Origin: Patiria pectinifera
Lineage: Eukaryota > Echinodermata > Asteroidea > Valvatida > Asterinidae
Assembly (NCBI GenBank): GCA_029964075.1
Contig: CM057140.1
Location: 9,814,643-9,878,642 of the forward strand
Length of the DNA stretch: 64,000 nucleotides
Direction of reading: 5' to 3'
Shown: piece after piece, positions 11,901-23,078 of the stretch
Layout of the letters: every line of letters begins with the position of its first letter
How positions within the stretch are numbered: the stretch's first letter is position 1
Notes under the pieces: model-generated
Databases searched by the model: none
What the model saw: only the letters and a program-made list of their open reading frames with translations
Told to the model about the DNA's origin: nothing
Program-made: the position numbers and the translations under genes

Positions 11901-11906
11901 TTTATT
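11901..11906 (-). terminator. Candidate SLC22 poly(A) signal
   Basis: TTTATT on the plus strand, AATAAA on the minus, lies 60 bases past the candidate stop at 11966. It supports 11966-12072 as the true last exon. Confidence 0.5.
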
Positions 11907-11965
11907 TTCCCTCAAACTTCTGTCAACAAAGATTAACATTTTTCCCCATTCCTGCCATTCATCCA

Positions 11966-12072
11966 TCAGATCTTTTTTTCCATTTCGGTCAGCTCTGGGA
12001 AGGCCTCATTTGAATAGGAAACTTTCTTCTCGTCTTTTTCATCAAGCGACTTGGCTTTCTTCTTTCTTTTCC
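11966..12072 (-). CDS. Candidate SLC22 terminal exon
   Basis: After a pyrimidine tract and CATCAG, one frame reads a Lys-rich start followed by [19 protein letters not shown] and a TGA at 11968-11966, which looks like an SLC22 cytoplasmic tail. A minus-strand AATAAA follows 60 bases later. However, joining this acceptor to exon 9 puts translation in another frame, ending after ten codons. An acceptor at 12063 or a one-base difference would restore the long tail. Confidence 0.5.
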
Positions 12073-15000
12073 TGATGAAAAGGGAAAAAAGAAGTCACTT
12101 TTCCAATCAGAGTTGTCTGCTTAGTTGTCCAAAAACCTATTAATACAAATGTAGTTTACAAGTGAGTTCTAAACTAACAGTATGTTTATTTTTTGGTTTT
12201 GCTTTGTTGTTTTTTGTTGGGTTTTTGTGGAGGAAGAATCAAGTATATGTGAGGCGTTCTGGCAAAATGAGACAGAACTGAACATGCAGAGGTCAAAATA
12301 AGGGGTTTGCGGGAATAACATTCTCCTTGCAGTAATCATGGGCCACGTTCGGGCAAGGACCATTAGTCGTCTAGTTGTTGATTTGTGAAGTTTTGTTGCA
12401 CTTCTATCGGACATTTCTTTGTCAAGTTATGACTGTTTTAAAGTTTCCACTTGTCGACATGTCAGAAAAGTAAAATACTGAGGGAAAAAAGGCCTTCAAA
12501 GTTGCACTGAGTTTTGTAGTCGTGAAAATGAAAAATGCCTGTTTTCCTGTAAAAAAACAACACTTTTTTTCCTGAAATTTTTACCCCCATGTCTTTAATA
12601 TACATATGTGTAGTAGACGTTCCAATAATTACAAATATGACAAAAAATATCGCCCCCTTTCAATGTTTTTTTAATACTGTGCCCAGTTCCGTCTCATTTT
12701 GCCAGAACGCCTCACATATTGCATATATGTAAACAGGATGAATGACAAGTCAAATGCAATATTAGTTCATGGTCGAGGGTTTCATTCAGCCATGAAGCAC
12801 TCCATAAAGAACTTCGAGGTACAGTGTTCATGGTCATGATACTGATAAAACTCTTGTGTAATTACTTAATAGGTCATGTCACCTGTGCTTGCAAGCCACC
12901 CAAGCATCTTTCTCATGCTATTTCCCCCATACTGTAGAGTAAACATCAGTACTTAAAAATCACCCATTGTTATTACGCAGCGCAGAGTACGTCCGTTTCA
13001 GCAAGTGTCACGCCTCTGGGGTGTGTCACAAGTCTCAAAGTCGATTCCCACGCTCACACAGACAATCGTAACCACACGCTAAATTGTTCTACAAAATACA
13101 TTTTGGGGTTGTTTTCGTGTTTTGGGTTCAGCGTTCCAGCAATTTTGGTTCTGCGCAAAGACCATATAGCGGCACGCAGCATGATTCTGTGTGAATGACA
13201 GCAGTGGTTCAATCAAACATGTTTCTGGTGATGTTAAGGTCGCAAAAACAATCCTCAACGCCATGGACCAAAAGCGACACCCTCGTCCCCAGTTCCAGCC
13301 AAGGTTACACCATGATGGCCTTTGCCGCTCGCACCATCGCACTCCCAGCTTTTGTGTGATCTTGGCATTCGTGTCGTTTGTTGAAAGTCAGCATCGCGTG
13401 ACAAAAACAAAAACTTTGTAAACAAATTTGGCATGGTCGTCGATGCAGTAAGTTGCATTCTAAAAATACTGTTATGAAGAACAATTCTGTCCTCTTCATC
13501 AGACTCGAGACAATTTTGAAAATATGTCGAGTTCGGATTCCCCCCCCCACATCTTACCCTGTTGATGAATTGGTAGGGACTCATCCATTTAAACCTGTGG
13601 ATATGTGATACAGTGAGAAAATGGGCGATAGTGAAATGGAGTGAGTTGATAGTGAGTGACATATTTGGTGACTCATTTTTCTGTATAATGATAAATTGAC
13701 AAAATTTCATGAGCGAATGTTTAATGTTGTTAAATTGATATGTATGCTTTACCAAGTGCTGGGATCAAGTGGTTTTTAGTTGCTCTACTCAAGTTCAACT
13801 ACATATTCACACACAAGAATTGGTACTAAAAAAATTTCAATTTGTGTTTTTGATATAAAACGGAAAATCCCTTTTTGTTAGTCCTCCCTAATTTGGATGT
13901 TTTCAACCCTCTCCAAAAAAATACGCTTTTATCGGAGGCTGCTTTTGTGCCCATTCACACCAAAAAATATGACTGAATTATCGTCTGGCCGCAAATACAA
14001 TCAAAATTTGTTCAGTAAATATTCAATAACTAAACGTGGAGGGGGTAACTTTTGTGTTGCTAGAACAATAACATTTAACTTGAAAAATCGCACAAGAAAA
14101 AGAACTTTTTCAGTCAAGTCTGCTAGGAAATGCATGTTAGTGAACGCGCACACCTTTCAAATTGGTCCAACTTGTATTTAATTTCAAATACAATGAGAAC
14201 ATACGTTTTATGTGCTCTTAACATAGTAACTTTATTTGTTATTTCAATTATTTGGAGACCCATGAAGCTGATGAGTAAACGGGATAAAAATGTGTGTAAA
14301 GTTGAGATAAAATGGGCGAATAAGGAATAAAATTGGTGTGTGATTGATGTGGGATTGAAAGTGAATAATGTATCACAGGAGTCCCAGGAAAAATGCCTCT
14401 AGTTTTTTGTCACAACGTCACTGATAAGTCAATTTTCACAAGTTGTATCTGCAAACTATTTTTTCAAGAAGTAAACAAAAATTAAAAATTGGGTGTTATT
14501 TTTAAACTGATCTTACTTTCCGAACTGTTCGGCCTCTTCCACCGTCTCCGGCAGGCATTTGCCTCTAGTCTCGGGCAGGAGGAATGCCAAGAGACCGGCC
14601 AGGATCGACGGAGCTCCAAACAGGAGCAGCGGGAACGGTGCCCAGACGTCATCCAGTAAGAGGATGAGAGGGGCAATGATGCCACCGATTCTTGATGCCA
14701 TGGAGCACACGCCCATCCCCACCGTCCTAGAAACAAAGTTCAATGGTGTTGTGGTCAACTTTTCTGTAACCACTCACACAATGCTTATGCGATAGAACAT
14801 CGGATTTGGTTAACTGCTCCGTGAGTGAGGACAAACTCTCAGTGCTTTGATATTGCATACACAGTTGCATAGTTTAGTGAAGTAGCATGTAAAAAAAGAT
14901 CAATTCATTGGTGCTATGAATCTCCAATAGGTATCAAAAAGGTCTCTGGAAGGTCTCGGTGTGAGTTTAACTCTGGAAACACTGTTTTACACAAAGATGA

Positions 15001-18000
15001 ATGCCATCTCAAAGATAAACATACATGTAGTTGTATAAATATTCTCTTTTTTTCAAGTAATTGAAATCTTTCCACTATTTCATCTGTTTGTCTCTGAAAA
15101 GTGTATGACACCCTTTTTGGGGTTGATTTTATTGAAACATGGAATTCTGTTAAACATTCCAAATTGTCCATGCATTTCTGGACAACTGAGGGCTTCGCTG
15201 CTGTGCTGTCATCTCATTAAGACACTGTGCAGTTTGGGGGTTTTGTGTTCAAATTATGAACCCCAAAATGTGCTCATTGAAAGCATTTGTGAGAGAAGTT
15301 TGCTCGTTGGCTTACTGCCATGTGTACTGACACAACAACGAATCACCAAACAAAAGAAAGTTGACTGCAAACTATTCACAATTCTGGAAACTTGTGGTGC
15401 TGAAATAGCTGTAAGATTGAGGTTTCTGCCGGAAATGACATCACAGGCTCATTAATATGGAAATTTGCAGTACTTTTTGCCTTAGTATGCCCTTAGAATT
15501 GTTGCGAAGTTGGACCAAGATATATTTTTTTTACCTGAGGGAAGTTGGGAAGAGTTCTGCAGAGTAGATGTAGACAATGGCAAAGGAGGCGGAAACACAG
15601 AACTTGCCGATCATTGCGACCACTGTCTGCCAGGTCCCAGGCTCTGCAAAAAGAAAACCAACTTGTAGTCAACATCCTCACAAAGTCACCATACAACAAT
15701 TCAATCACAAGTCTTTCAGTGGCGAGTCAAGTCAAAAGCTATTCAAATGAACTGTGGCAAAGGCAATCCTTTGTCATTGTTCCTCCCGTGTTTTTGGTAA
15801 CCTGACTTGTGATTTTAATTGCGATTTGAGTTATTATGGTCCGGTTGTTTGAAACTTTGACTGGTCCAGCCCAGTGAGGAGACAAGGCTGGATCCAGAAC
15901 ACCCTCTTGGGGGGGGGGGGCAAATTGTTTTTGCTCCCCAAAAAAGTGGGTCCAGAGGTTTTTTGCTCCAAATTTAATATGAAAAGCAAGGGGGCACTAT
16001 GTATTACTTTTGAGTTTTGTGGTGTACGCAGTGGCTGCCTTTTTTACGACGTCAGTTTAAATAAAAAAGAAAAAGTTGTGTTCATTTTTTTGGGGGGGGG
16101 GCCAAAAAAAGTGACAATCCCCACGTCTTGGGTGGGGCAGCCCGGGGAGGGGGGAGGAGGGGGAAACATTAATAGGCTCATAACACAAAATAATGTTCAC
16201 TGATCAATAAAACAGTTGACTTGAACTCTGACCTATAAATATTGTGACCACACATGCCACCCCTCCGACAACCATGGTAGATCCCAGATTTGGCCTCCTT
16301 CCAAGCTTCTCAATGGCCACCATGGCCAGGATGTAGGCTGGTATCTCAACCGCCCCTGATATGAAGAAGGCAAGGTAGTCATCGGATGCCAGATCTGGGA
16401 TGCTCAGTGACAGACCGTAGTATACTAGGCTGTTGACGCACCTGCAAAAAAACCCAAAATCTGAATATTTGTCAATTTCTTCAAATGGAATCGAAGTGTG
16501 GTAAACAGATGTAAAATTCAGCAGCACCTCACATATTAGCAGATATTCTTTGATCAAAGAGAATTAAATTCCCCAGACGTGGCGGCAGTGCTGCCTCTTA
16601 AGACAAAATGAAACACCCATTTGAGAATGGTGAATTCTAAACTGTTTAACTTGGTACTAGGCCAAACCTCTCTCAGTGAAAATCTGTAGAGTGTAACCCA
16701 ATGGGTAAAAAAAAACCCTGTTACATTTTACGAGCCATTCAGGGTCAGCTGGGTGCAACTGAAAATCAGTCAATCTGACTAGATTTTTTCCAGTCGGTAT
16801 TGAAAAATAGTTATGCAAATAACTGAAATTGGTGTCAAGTCCAACAATTTTTTTCTAGTCATAGTTTGAAACTTTGCATGTTTAACTAACTTCTTATTCA
16901 ATTTTCAATAACTAGGAAAACCAGTCAACATTTTGACTAAGTACTGTTGTTTAAACAGGTTACAGTTTTTAACAGGTCTGTAAGCTGGCCTCGTGTTGGT
17001 ACAATGGACGGGTTAAAATGGCTGCTACACAAGCTGTACCAAAATGGACAACCTATCTAACAAACCACTTTAACAGGCTTTGACAGTTATACCATGTAAT
17101 CCATAGGAATTTCTGTTATAGCTGATGACCAGGCTGCTATTAACAAGAGAGGTAGGGGTTAGTTTTTTTGATAGTGTGTGATAGTTATAAGTATGGGAGG
17201 TTTAAATAACCAATCTGTGGACATGTTACAGTTTTGGAATGGGGTGGTTACATACAGTACTGAAATGGGATGGCGGACATTATGTGACATAACTTGACAA
17301 ACTGTGTCTCACTAATTATTGTTTTTCTCACCAATTGAACATGAGATTCAACGTCTTTACGGCGATGTTTGGCGACTTGAAGAGATCCAACATAGTTGGT
17401 TTCCGTTCCGTTGCCAATTTCTCCTGTAAAGCGGCACATTTTGGGTGTAAACAAGTTTTATTTTTGATCTTTTTAGATATTTCCAAATTTTGTATGGATA
17501 ATAAAGTGTGAAGAGCAATTGGACCAATGTACAGTTGGTTTTCGTTCCTTTGCCAATTTCTCCTGTAAAGCAGTACATTTTGGGTGTAAAAACTTTAGTT
17601 TTGATCGTTTCAGATACTATTTCCAAAGTGCGTATGGATAATAAAGTGTGAAGAGCAACTGGACCAATGTGCGTCTTCATTTGAGGTGATATCCATGCAC
17701 CAAAAAGTAGTTCCTGTTGAATCATGTTTTCAATAACATAACACCTACATCGGTTTTGCTTTCTGATCAACTTGTGATTTCAAACATTACAGCCTCAAAA
17801 AAGATTGAGAAAACACCTTCAATTCCTTGATTTCATCCTCCTCAAACAGCACATCCGGGAGCTCTTTCTTGTTCACCTTGGCAACCCTTCGTATGATCTT
17901 CTCGGCTTGCTTGTGACGCCCTCTGTTGATCAGCCAGCGCGCCGACTCTGGGAAAATGCTGCCGAATCGAAATTGTTTCTGTTTTGTAAGCAAACCATTC

Positions 18001-21000
18001 TCGGCAAAAAAAAGAGTCTGTAAGCGTTATTGTTTCGGGCTCAGAAGCTTCATGACAATTTCTTTCTAAAAGACGCAATGGGAAGACTTTAATATAATCC
18101 AACATGGCTACCATTTTTCTCGGCCTGTCGGCCCGACGGCTATTGACAAACGGATTTCCAATATTGCAATAAATTATGTGTTCATGTAATCCTTGTAAGA
18201 ACCACTGTACATCTCTAGGTTAACAAGATGTTCTTATTTCATATAAAAATTACAGGGTTTTTCAAAAAGAAAAAGGAAATTGCGGACGGACGCCAGAATC
18301 GGCTACGCGATTCTTCTTTTTTTTTTAAAGTGGGATCTACACCAGGCCTACTTCAAACTTTATGTCCATTTTCTTTAAAAGAAAAGCAAACCAATCATTT
18401 GAGTCCTCTACAGACACTCACGGTATATAGAGGAAGAAAAGAATGATCGGAGCTGTGATGACGATCTCTAGAGTACGCCAGTTCCTGATGAAGTAAGCGA
18501 GCCCAGCGAGGATCATGAGGCCGGCAGCGAAGAAGATCTGGCCCACGACGCCGACGATGACTCGCTTGGACGGACCGACAAACTCCGTACCTGCAAATGC
18601 ATTCATGCACGCACTCATTTTCGTTTGCACGGAGTAATAACTTTATCGAACTTAATCACCAAAAATTAATTGCACCCAAAATTAAAAGTGTGAGAGGAAA
18701 TTTACGTGGAACGTGAGCGTGAATCGAACCTGCGACGTCCGGAATATGCGGCTGCGGCGCTAGATAGCTTATGCAGTGATGCCGATTCAAACCCCGTCCC
18801 AGTTCATTTCCTTGTACAATTTAATTCGGTGTTTTTTAGTATTGAAAGATGTATTCTTTGTGCTTTTTTTTTTAGCACCACAGAAGTTATTTACTTCTGA
18901 AAGAGACATCGAACAAAGCAAAAACAAAAGACCCACGTTTAGTACGGAAATAATTACATCACATATTTAGAATTATTTGCGTCACGAAGATAATTCATTT
19001 CACGCAAGGCAGACTGGTTCTCGCCCCTGTATCAGGATCGAAAATGCATAGGAACTGCGAACCAGTCTACTTTAGCAGGGCGGATTAAGTTTGTGCGCAA
19101 AAGCAACCCAAAAATACACGCATTTTCAGAGAGTTACAGATACCCAAAAATAAAGCACCCAACGTGAAATATCGTCGGTATAAACATTTGTACTTGTAGA
19201 AGATCATGCACAGTACACCGTAAAACATTTTTTTTTATATATTAGCTAAGTCAATTTCCCTTAATTTGATGGAAAATGAATAAGATTATTTAAGCTGAAA
19301 TGAGTTTTGATACCATCACTACGTAACAAGCAAGTTTGTGATCGCTGTAACTTGAAAATGTTCTATATACCGATAAATGATGAATAAATCTTAAAAATCG
19401 CAATTCCACCCGCTTTTACCCAGGACGTAAGCAGGCAGGAATGTTCCGTAGCTGCCGGCGCCGTTCAGGGCTCGGAATACCGTGTATGCAGCGATGTTAG
19501 GTGAGAATGCTACGGCGATGGCTGCAGACAACCACAGACACAATGCGATGTACATCGTCTTGGTGCGCCCGATCCTTCAAAGGAAAATCAGGAACAAAAT
19601 AAACGGTTTAGATTCGAAAATGGAATTAATTTATACTGTACATGAAAAAGCAGAGACAAAGAACGAGTTGGTGTAAACCATAGGTTATTTTAACTCTTTA
19701 GGCCTATATAATTATAACAAACGACGAATTTCGCATAAATCTGGCAGTTTAAGTTTTTTTCTTTTCTGGCCTTAATAATGACTTCACGTTTTCAAAAGAG
19801 ATAGGATCGACTGAACCCTTATAATTTCTACCTTTCATTTCTTAGAATATGTCAAGCTTTAAAGGCAAATATAGGATCATTTGCTTTTCGTGCATTTGTT
19901 TTGTTCGTTTCCAATTATAACACCACTCAAAATCCAAAGAGGAATGTTCAAAACCTAACCTGTTGAAGTTTCAGCTCGGTGAATATTGCACGTTTCGAGA
20001 AAACAGTGAACAACCATGCGCTATCTTTTGATCACGAAACAGGATTTTATCAATAGCGCTTTTGATTCCAAAAATCAGTCAAATGACTGATCGTTTGAAA
20101 TCACCTAGACATTTTCTTGATTTCTTCCAAATGACAGCAAGCCAGACGGCATAATATCACGGGGTGTTTAGTTAGTGTCATCACTATACGATCTTAATTG
20201 TAATTCGGCATGTTACTTTTGGGATAAATGCAAATGATCATAATAACCTACATGCCTTTTCATTTAATATTTCATGAAACGGAACAGCAACCCCATTCTC
20301 AAATTTTCATGTAAAAATTGCTGGTCATCATTTTATATGCCACCCCAACATGCCATCGAGAAATCGAATTAGCCTCTGTACTGATGACTTCACACTTTGT
20401 TTACATGTGTGCTTTCTTATGGGAGCCTGGTGGAGACGATGGTTTCGTAGCCCACGGTAGCCTCATAGAAAAGCGCACAAGTAAGCAAAGTGTGACGTCA
20501 TCAGTACAGTGGCTTATCCGGTTCGTTAGTGTGACGTCACTTCAGTTTAAACCACGCCCACCGGCCATTACATAGCATTGGAACCATGCATTGGAACCGA
20601 AAGCAACGCAACTTGAGTGTTTATCCAATGGGCGTTAGTTATAAGTGGTGCGAACGCGAGGTATGACGTTTGTACTAACGAACCGGATTGACTGATCTAC
20701 TAGGCCTAAGCCCCGCCCCATGGTGGATTGACCAATCACAGACGTGAGTTTTTTCCCAACTCACCAATCAGCGAGCGATCCAAACACAACAGAGCCGATT
20801 AGTATTCCCGCGAAGTAAACGGACTGGGCCATGTTGGACAATGTCTTTTTATCACACACCAAGGCGAACTATCAGGGAGGAACAAACCATGGCAATTAAA
20901 GTCACAGAAAAAATGTCAAAATTATTTACAATCAGCTTCAGAAGTGCAAGACAACTTTTAGTTTTATTTGCGGGTATACCCGTCCAAAATAGGGGGCGCT

Positions 21001-22639
21001 CTCCAAAACCATTATGCAAAGTACGCATTATGTGCCCATTTTCAGGGCGCATTGTAAGTGTTTGGGGGCTTGTTTTTCACATTCCTCGTTCACATCAGAA
21101 CTATCTTTACCATTTGGGGAAATGGTTACTGAAAACATATTATCCGAGATTTTAGGGCAAGTATTGTTTTCATCTCGAGGGGGCACATTTATGCTCGAGG
21201 GCGCACATTGTCCGCAAAAGGGGCACTTGGGTACGTCTTGGTAAAATTTGGTTTAAGTGGTCAGAAATTGCCTCAGATCGCACGAATGAGCATCTAGAAT
21301 CCAAGACAATTTTTGCCCCCCCCCCAAAAAAAAATTTGTGTTCTGGATCCGCCATATTTTCAAATAATACAATGTGAAAACAGCGCACGATATACTAACG
21401 TAATTTCCCTTCCCCTTTTGAAAAAATCTTTAATCAAATGCCCCCCCCCCCCCCCAATATTTGTTCTGGATACGGCCTAGACTAGCCTCTACTTTAGTCA
21501 AGGCGCGCGTGGCTACCCCGACACGACGTGAGACACGGCGGATGCAAGCACGAAACAAGACCATGCAGCGAGGCCTTGACCCGTACCGTTCGCACTCCGC
21601 AGGGACTAGACTACACCCGACCGTTATGTCAATATAACCGGTTTCAAAAAAATCTCCGGTGAAAAGTCTCCCCGTAAATAATTACATGAAGCGGATTGTA
21701 GATCCCTGCATGTTGTAATGATGATGTCACGCACCGGTCTATACAAAAAGTATCAAATAATATATGTTTCTTGCTCCAGACTAAGACCTCGATTGGAGAA
21801 AAACATACAAAACAAAGTCACGCCAACTTTACGCCCTCTTTAGCTAACAAAATTCTCCAAAAAAAAATATGAGGCAAAGACAAGGTTCTCAGTATTTCAC
21901 CAACCCATGCAACAACCAAGTTCGAAGTCTCAATTCAATGTATTACGGAAACTTTTCTTCAATATTTGCACCTGAGAGGGAAGTCAAGTGATGTTAATTT
22001 GAGGCCAAAGACTGGTGGCTGACTGTGGAGAAATGTGTAGAAATAGAGAACATGGAGAACAGTACCAAATATGCCAGAATAGCCCGATGTTTCTTTTTGG
22101 CAGTTGATTGATGCAGTTTTGGACTGGTTGTTTCATGTGCCAGTCTATTTTCTTGTATTGCGTGTTTTCAATACCTAGGTCACGCTCATACACAGTATTC
22201 AGCGTCCCAAATTTTCGGACTAGCCTTGCTCTATGATTTTACTTACATCCATTTTGATGGTACTTTTATACTGACTGGTGTCGAAATCCCAGCCATCCAC
22301 ACATCCTTCCGAGGTGAAATTCCTTGGGTCCAGGCCCGGGTAAAACCTTTCCCCCGTGATGTTATACCTCTGGCACTGCTCAAAAGCACCGTCCTCTCCC
22401 CCCGGAATGGACGCATTTTTCTTCGCCAGTTGACACTCTGTAGCGGTCAAGTTCCAAGCGGTGCAATCCTGGTCTTTCCACTCGGGCACAGCGCACCAAT
22501 GGTCCGCGCCGGCCCCGAGAAAGACCTGGGCGAGCTTGTGGAAGGCCCCCGGTACGCTCAGCAGACAGATCAGGAAAAAGATCCGCTTCTGGTACGGGCC
22601 AAACTCCCCAAGAAGAACTAGAATCTTATCGAAATGCAT
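11966..22639 (-). CDS. SLC22-family organic ion transporter, complete
   Basis: A major-facilitator transporter of the plasma membrane; the family moves organic cations, carnitine or anions. Exons in gene order are 22639-22247, 20868-20765, 19574-19420, 18590-18422, 17958-17817, 17423-17332, 16441-16233, 15643-15535, 14726-14517 and a candidate terminal exon 12072-11966. Phases agree at the first eight junctions. The start gives MHFDKIL...GEFGPYQKR then a first membrane helix, as in the family. Residues 49-136 form the large extracellular loop with six Cys and N-glycosylation sequons at N63, N75, N93 and N107. Other family marks are GSLADWIGRTK (161-171), FPESARWL (276-283), [23 protein letters not shown] and LPETRGK. 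If exon 9 reads to its in-frame TAA at 14513 the protein is 528 aa. Which SLC22 subtype, and so the substrate, cannot be told. Confidence 0.95.
12245..12719. mobile_element. MITE with 36-bp terminal inverted repeats
   Basis: The left end starts ATATGTGAGGCGTTCTGGCA and the right end is its inverse, with one mismatch in about 36 bases. The element is 475 bp with an A/T-rich core and no ORF, in the last SLC22 intron. The palindromic ATAT edges may hide a TA target duplication. Confidence 0.85.
14517..14726 (-). CDS. SLC22 exon 9
   Basis: Encodes [20 protein letters not shown] through [20 protein letters not shown], residues 459-527. It can end either at donor GTAAGA (14516) or by reading on to AAG TAA (stop at 14515-14513), because the donor itself contains the stop. 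Confidence 0.93.
15535..15643 (-). CDS. SLC22 exon 8
   Basis: Encodes [14 protein letters not shown] through [11 protein letters not shown], residues 423-458. The ELFPTSLR element is the usual SLC22 motif. Confidence 0.94.
15885..16165 (+). repeat. Dispersed G-tract repeat
   Basis: Begins GGATCCAGAACACCCTCTTGG with poly-G tracts and contains AAAGTGGGTCCA, GTGTACGCAGTG, and GTGACAATCCCCACGTC before GGGGCAGCCCGGGGAGG. Parts recur at 21160-21355 (inverted), 31015-31095 and 52180-52400. It sits in an SLC22 intron. No coding potential. Confidence 0.6.
16233..16441 (-). CDS. SLC22 exon 7
   Basis: Encodes [29 protein letters not shown] and [10 protein letters not shown], residues 353-421, helices seven to nine. 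Acceptor GCAG, donor GTCAGA. Confidence 0.94.
17332..17423 (-). CDS. SLC22 exon 6
   Basis: Encodes [19 protein letters not shown] to LNLMFN plus a split Trp codon, the end of the cytoplasmic loop into helix seven. Its acceptor and first 30 bases are present a second time in the intron upstream (see 17394-17668). Confidence 0.92.
17394..17668. repeat. 137-bp tandem duplication including part of SLC22 exon 6
   Basis: Two direct copies, about 17394-17530 and 17531-17668, share GCCAATTTCTCCTGTAAAGC, ACATTTTGGGTGTAAA and GGATAATAAAGTGTGAAGAG. On the minus strand the first copy holds the exon 6 acceptor and first 30 coding bases. The second holds the same acceptor followed by ten near-identical codons, then diverges. 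Confidence 0.9.
17817..17958 (-). CDS. SLC22 exon 5
   Basis: Encodes [20 protein letters not shown] to EEDEIKELK, residues 275-321, the start of the large cytoplasmic loop with the PES-RWL motif. Donor GTGTTT is weak. Confidence 0.92.
18422..18590 (-). CDS. SLC22 exon 4
   Basis: Encodes [10 protein letters not shown] to IILFFLYI, residues 219-273, fifth and sixth membrane helices. The donor splits the Pro codon that continues in exon 5. Confidence 0.93.
18715..18800 (-). mobile_element. tRNA-like SINE head remnant
   Basis: The minus strand reads TAAGCTATCTAGCGCCGC then, after a spacer, CGCAGGTTCGATTCACGCTC. These look like decayed A and B boxes of a tRNA-derived SINE. No acceptor stem closes, so it is not a tRNA gene. 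Confidence 0.5.
19420..19574 (-). CDS. SLC22 exon 3
   Basis: Encodes [20 protein letters not shown] through [19 protein letters not shown]. Third and fourth membrane helices, residues 167-217. Confidence 0.93.
20372..20512. repeat. Foldback element in SLC22 intron 2
   Basis: The arms CTCTGTACTGATGACTTCAC and the inverse GTGACGTCATCAGTACAG pair, continuing through CACTTTG...CAAAGTG and GTGCTTTCT...AGAAAAGCGCAC. About 140 bp, MITE-like, no ORF. Confidence 0.75.
20516..20688. mobile_element. Short MITE, 15-bp perfect TIRs
   Basis: Starts ATCCGGTTCGTTAGT and ends with the exact inverse ACTAACGAACCGGAT, 173 bp. It begins three bases after the foldback at 20372-20512 and ends 77 bases from SLC22 exon 2. 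Confidence 0.75.
20765..20868 (-). CDS. SLC22 exon 2
   Basis: Begins [10 protein letters not shown] and ends in FGSLAD plus two bases of a Trp codon. Carries the second membrane helix and the start of the MFS cytoplasmic loop motif. Confidence 0.93.
21160..21355 (-). repeat. Dispersed G-tract repeat, minus orientation
   Basis: On the minus strand: GGATCCAGAACACAAATTT, a long G tract, CTTGGATTCTAGATGCTC, then GATCTGAGGCAATTTCTGAC. The last words recur at 27265-27290, 29537-29565 and 52250-52310. Confidence 0.6.
21815..22190. repeat. Dispersed repeat, copy 1 of 2
   Basis: Aligns in order with 24066-24440: CTCTTTAGC-AACA, TTTGCACCTGAGAG, GATTGATGC, GCCAGTCTATTTTCTTGTATTG. About 370 bp and roughly 70% alike by eye. 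This copy lies in SLC22 intron 1. Confidence 0.7.
22247..22639 (-). CDS. SLC22 exon 1 (start codon)
   Basis: ATG at 22639-22637 with G at -3. Codes residues 1-131: cytoplasmic start, first membrane helix and most of the glycosylated loop. Donor GTAAGT; phase 0. Confidence 0.93.
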
Positions 22640-23078
22640 CCCGGCTGTTTTGTTGCAGCCTCTTCGATATACAAAACTTGAAGAGAGATTTTCCTCACTC
22701 TAGTCGTATAACAATCAGCGCGGGAGGACAAACAACTCACTGTTAAGCGACTTTTTTGGACAATCGTCTGGTTGCAGTGGTTGTTCAGGTCATATATTAT
22801 ACTGGTAGATTAAAAAAAAAGCCTTTATCAGATATCGTGAGCTGTGTGCTGTGGTCTGGGTTGCCGTGAGCAACTCGGACTTTATGACGAAAATGGAATG
22901 TGTTTTCGTGCAATTCAATTCGATTCCATTCAATTGGTTTTATGCCGGTTATCATGATTTATAGACCACTGACTGCACAGTGCATGCTGATGAACAGATC
23001 ATAATCCGTGGCTTAGCTCGTGCAGCCTCACTGGAACCTTGAGTGCAGAAAAAAAAACATGCACAATACAACAAAAGA

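Larger units (their letters stand above)
5348..11965. other. Intergenic, EIF2S3 to SLC22
   Basis: No gene recognised. It contains the EIF2S3 3' UTR, two TTAA MITEs, an unidentified 81-codon minus-strand ORF at 7084-7329 with a local 40-bp direct repeat, a GGATTCAGCAG-rich block (7420-7665), a 0.9-kb hAT-like element, a tRNA-derived SINE, an 86-bp tandem array and a TTAA-bounded element. Nothing was identified in 10430-11280 beyond homopolymers. Confidence 0.6.

Noticed and set aside
13255-13755. 166-codon minus-strand ORF in the last SLC22 intron
   Set aside because: No recognisable domain, no matching splice structure and low-complexity composition; the overlapping plus-strand ORFs are equally long, so it looks like chance.
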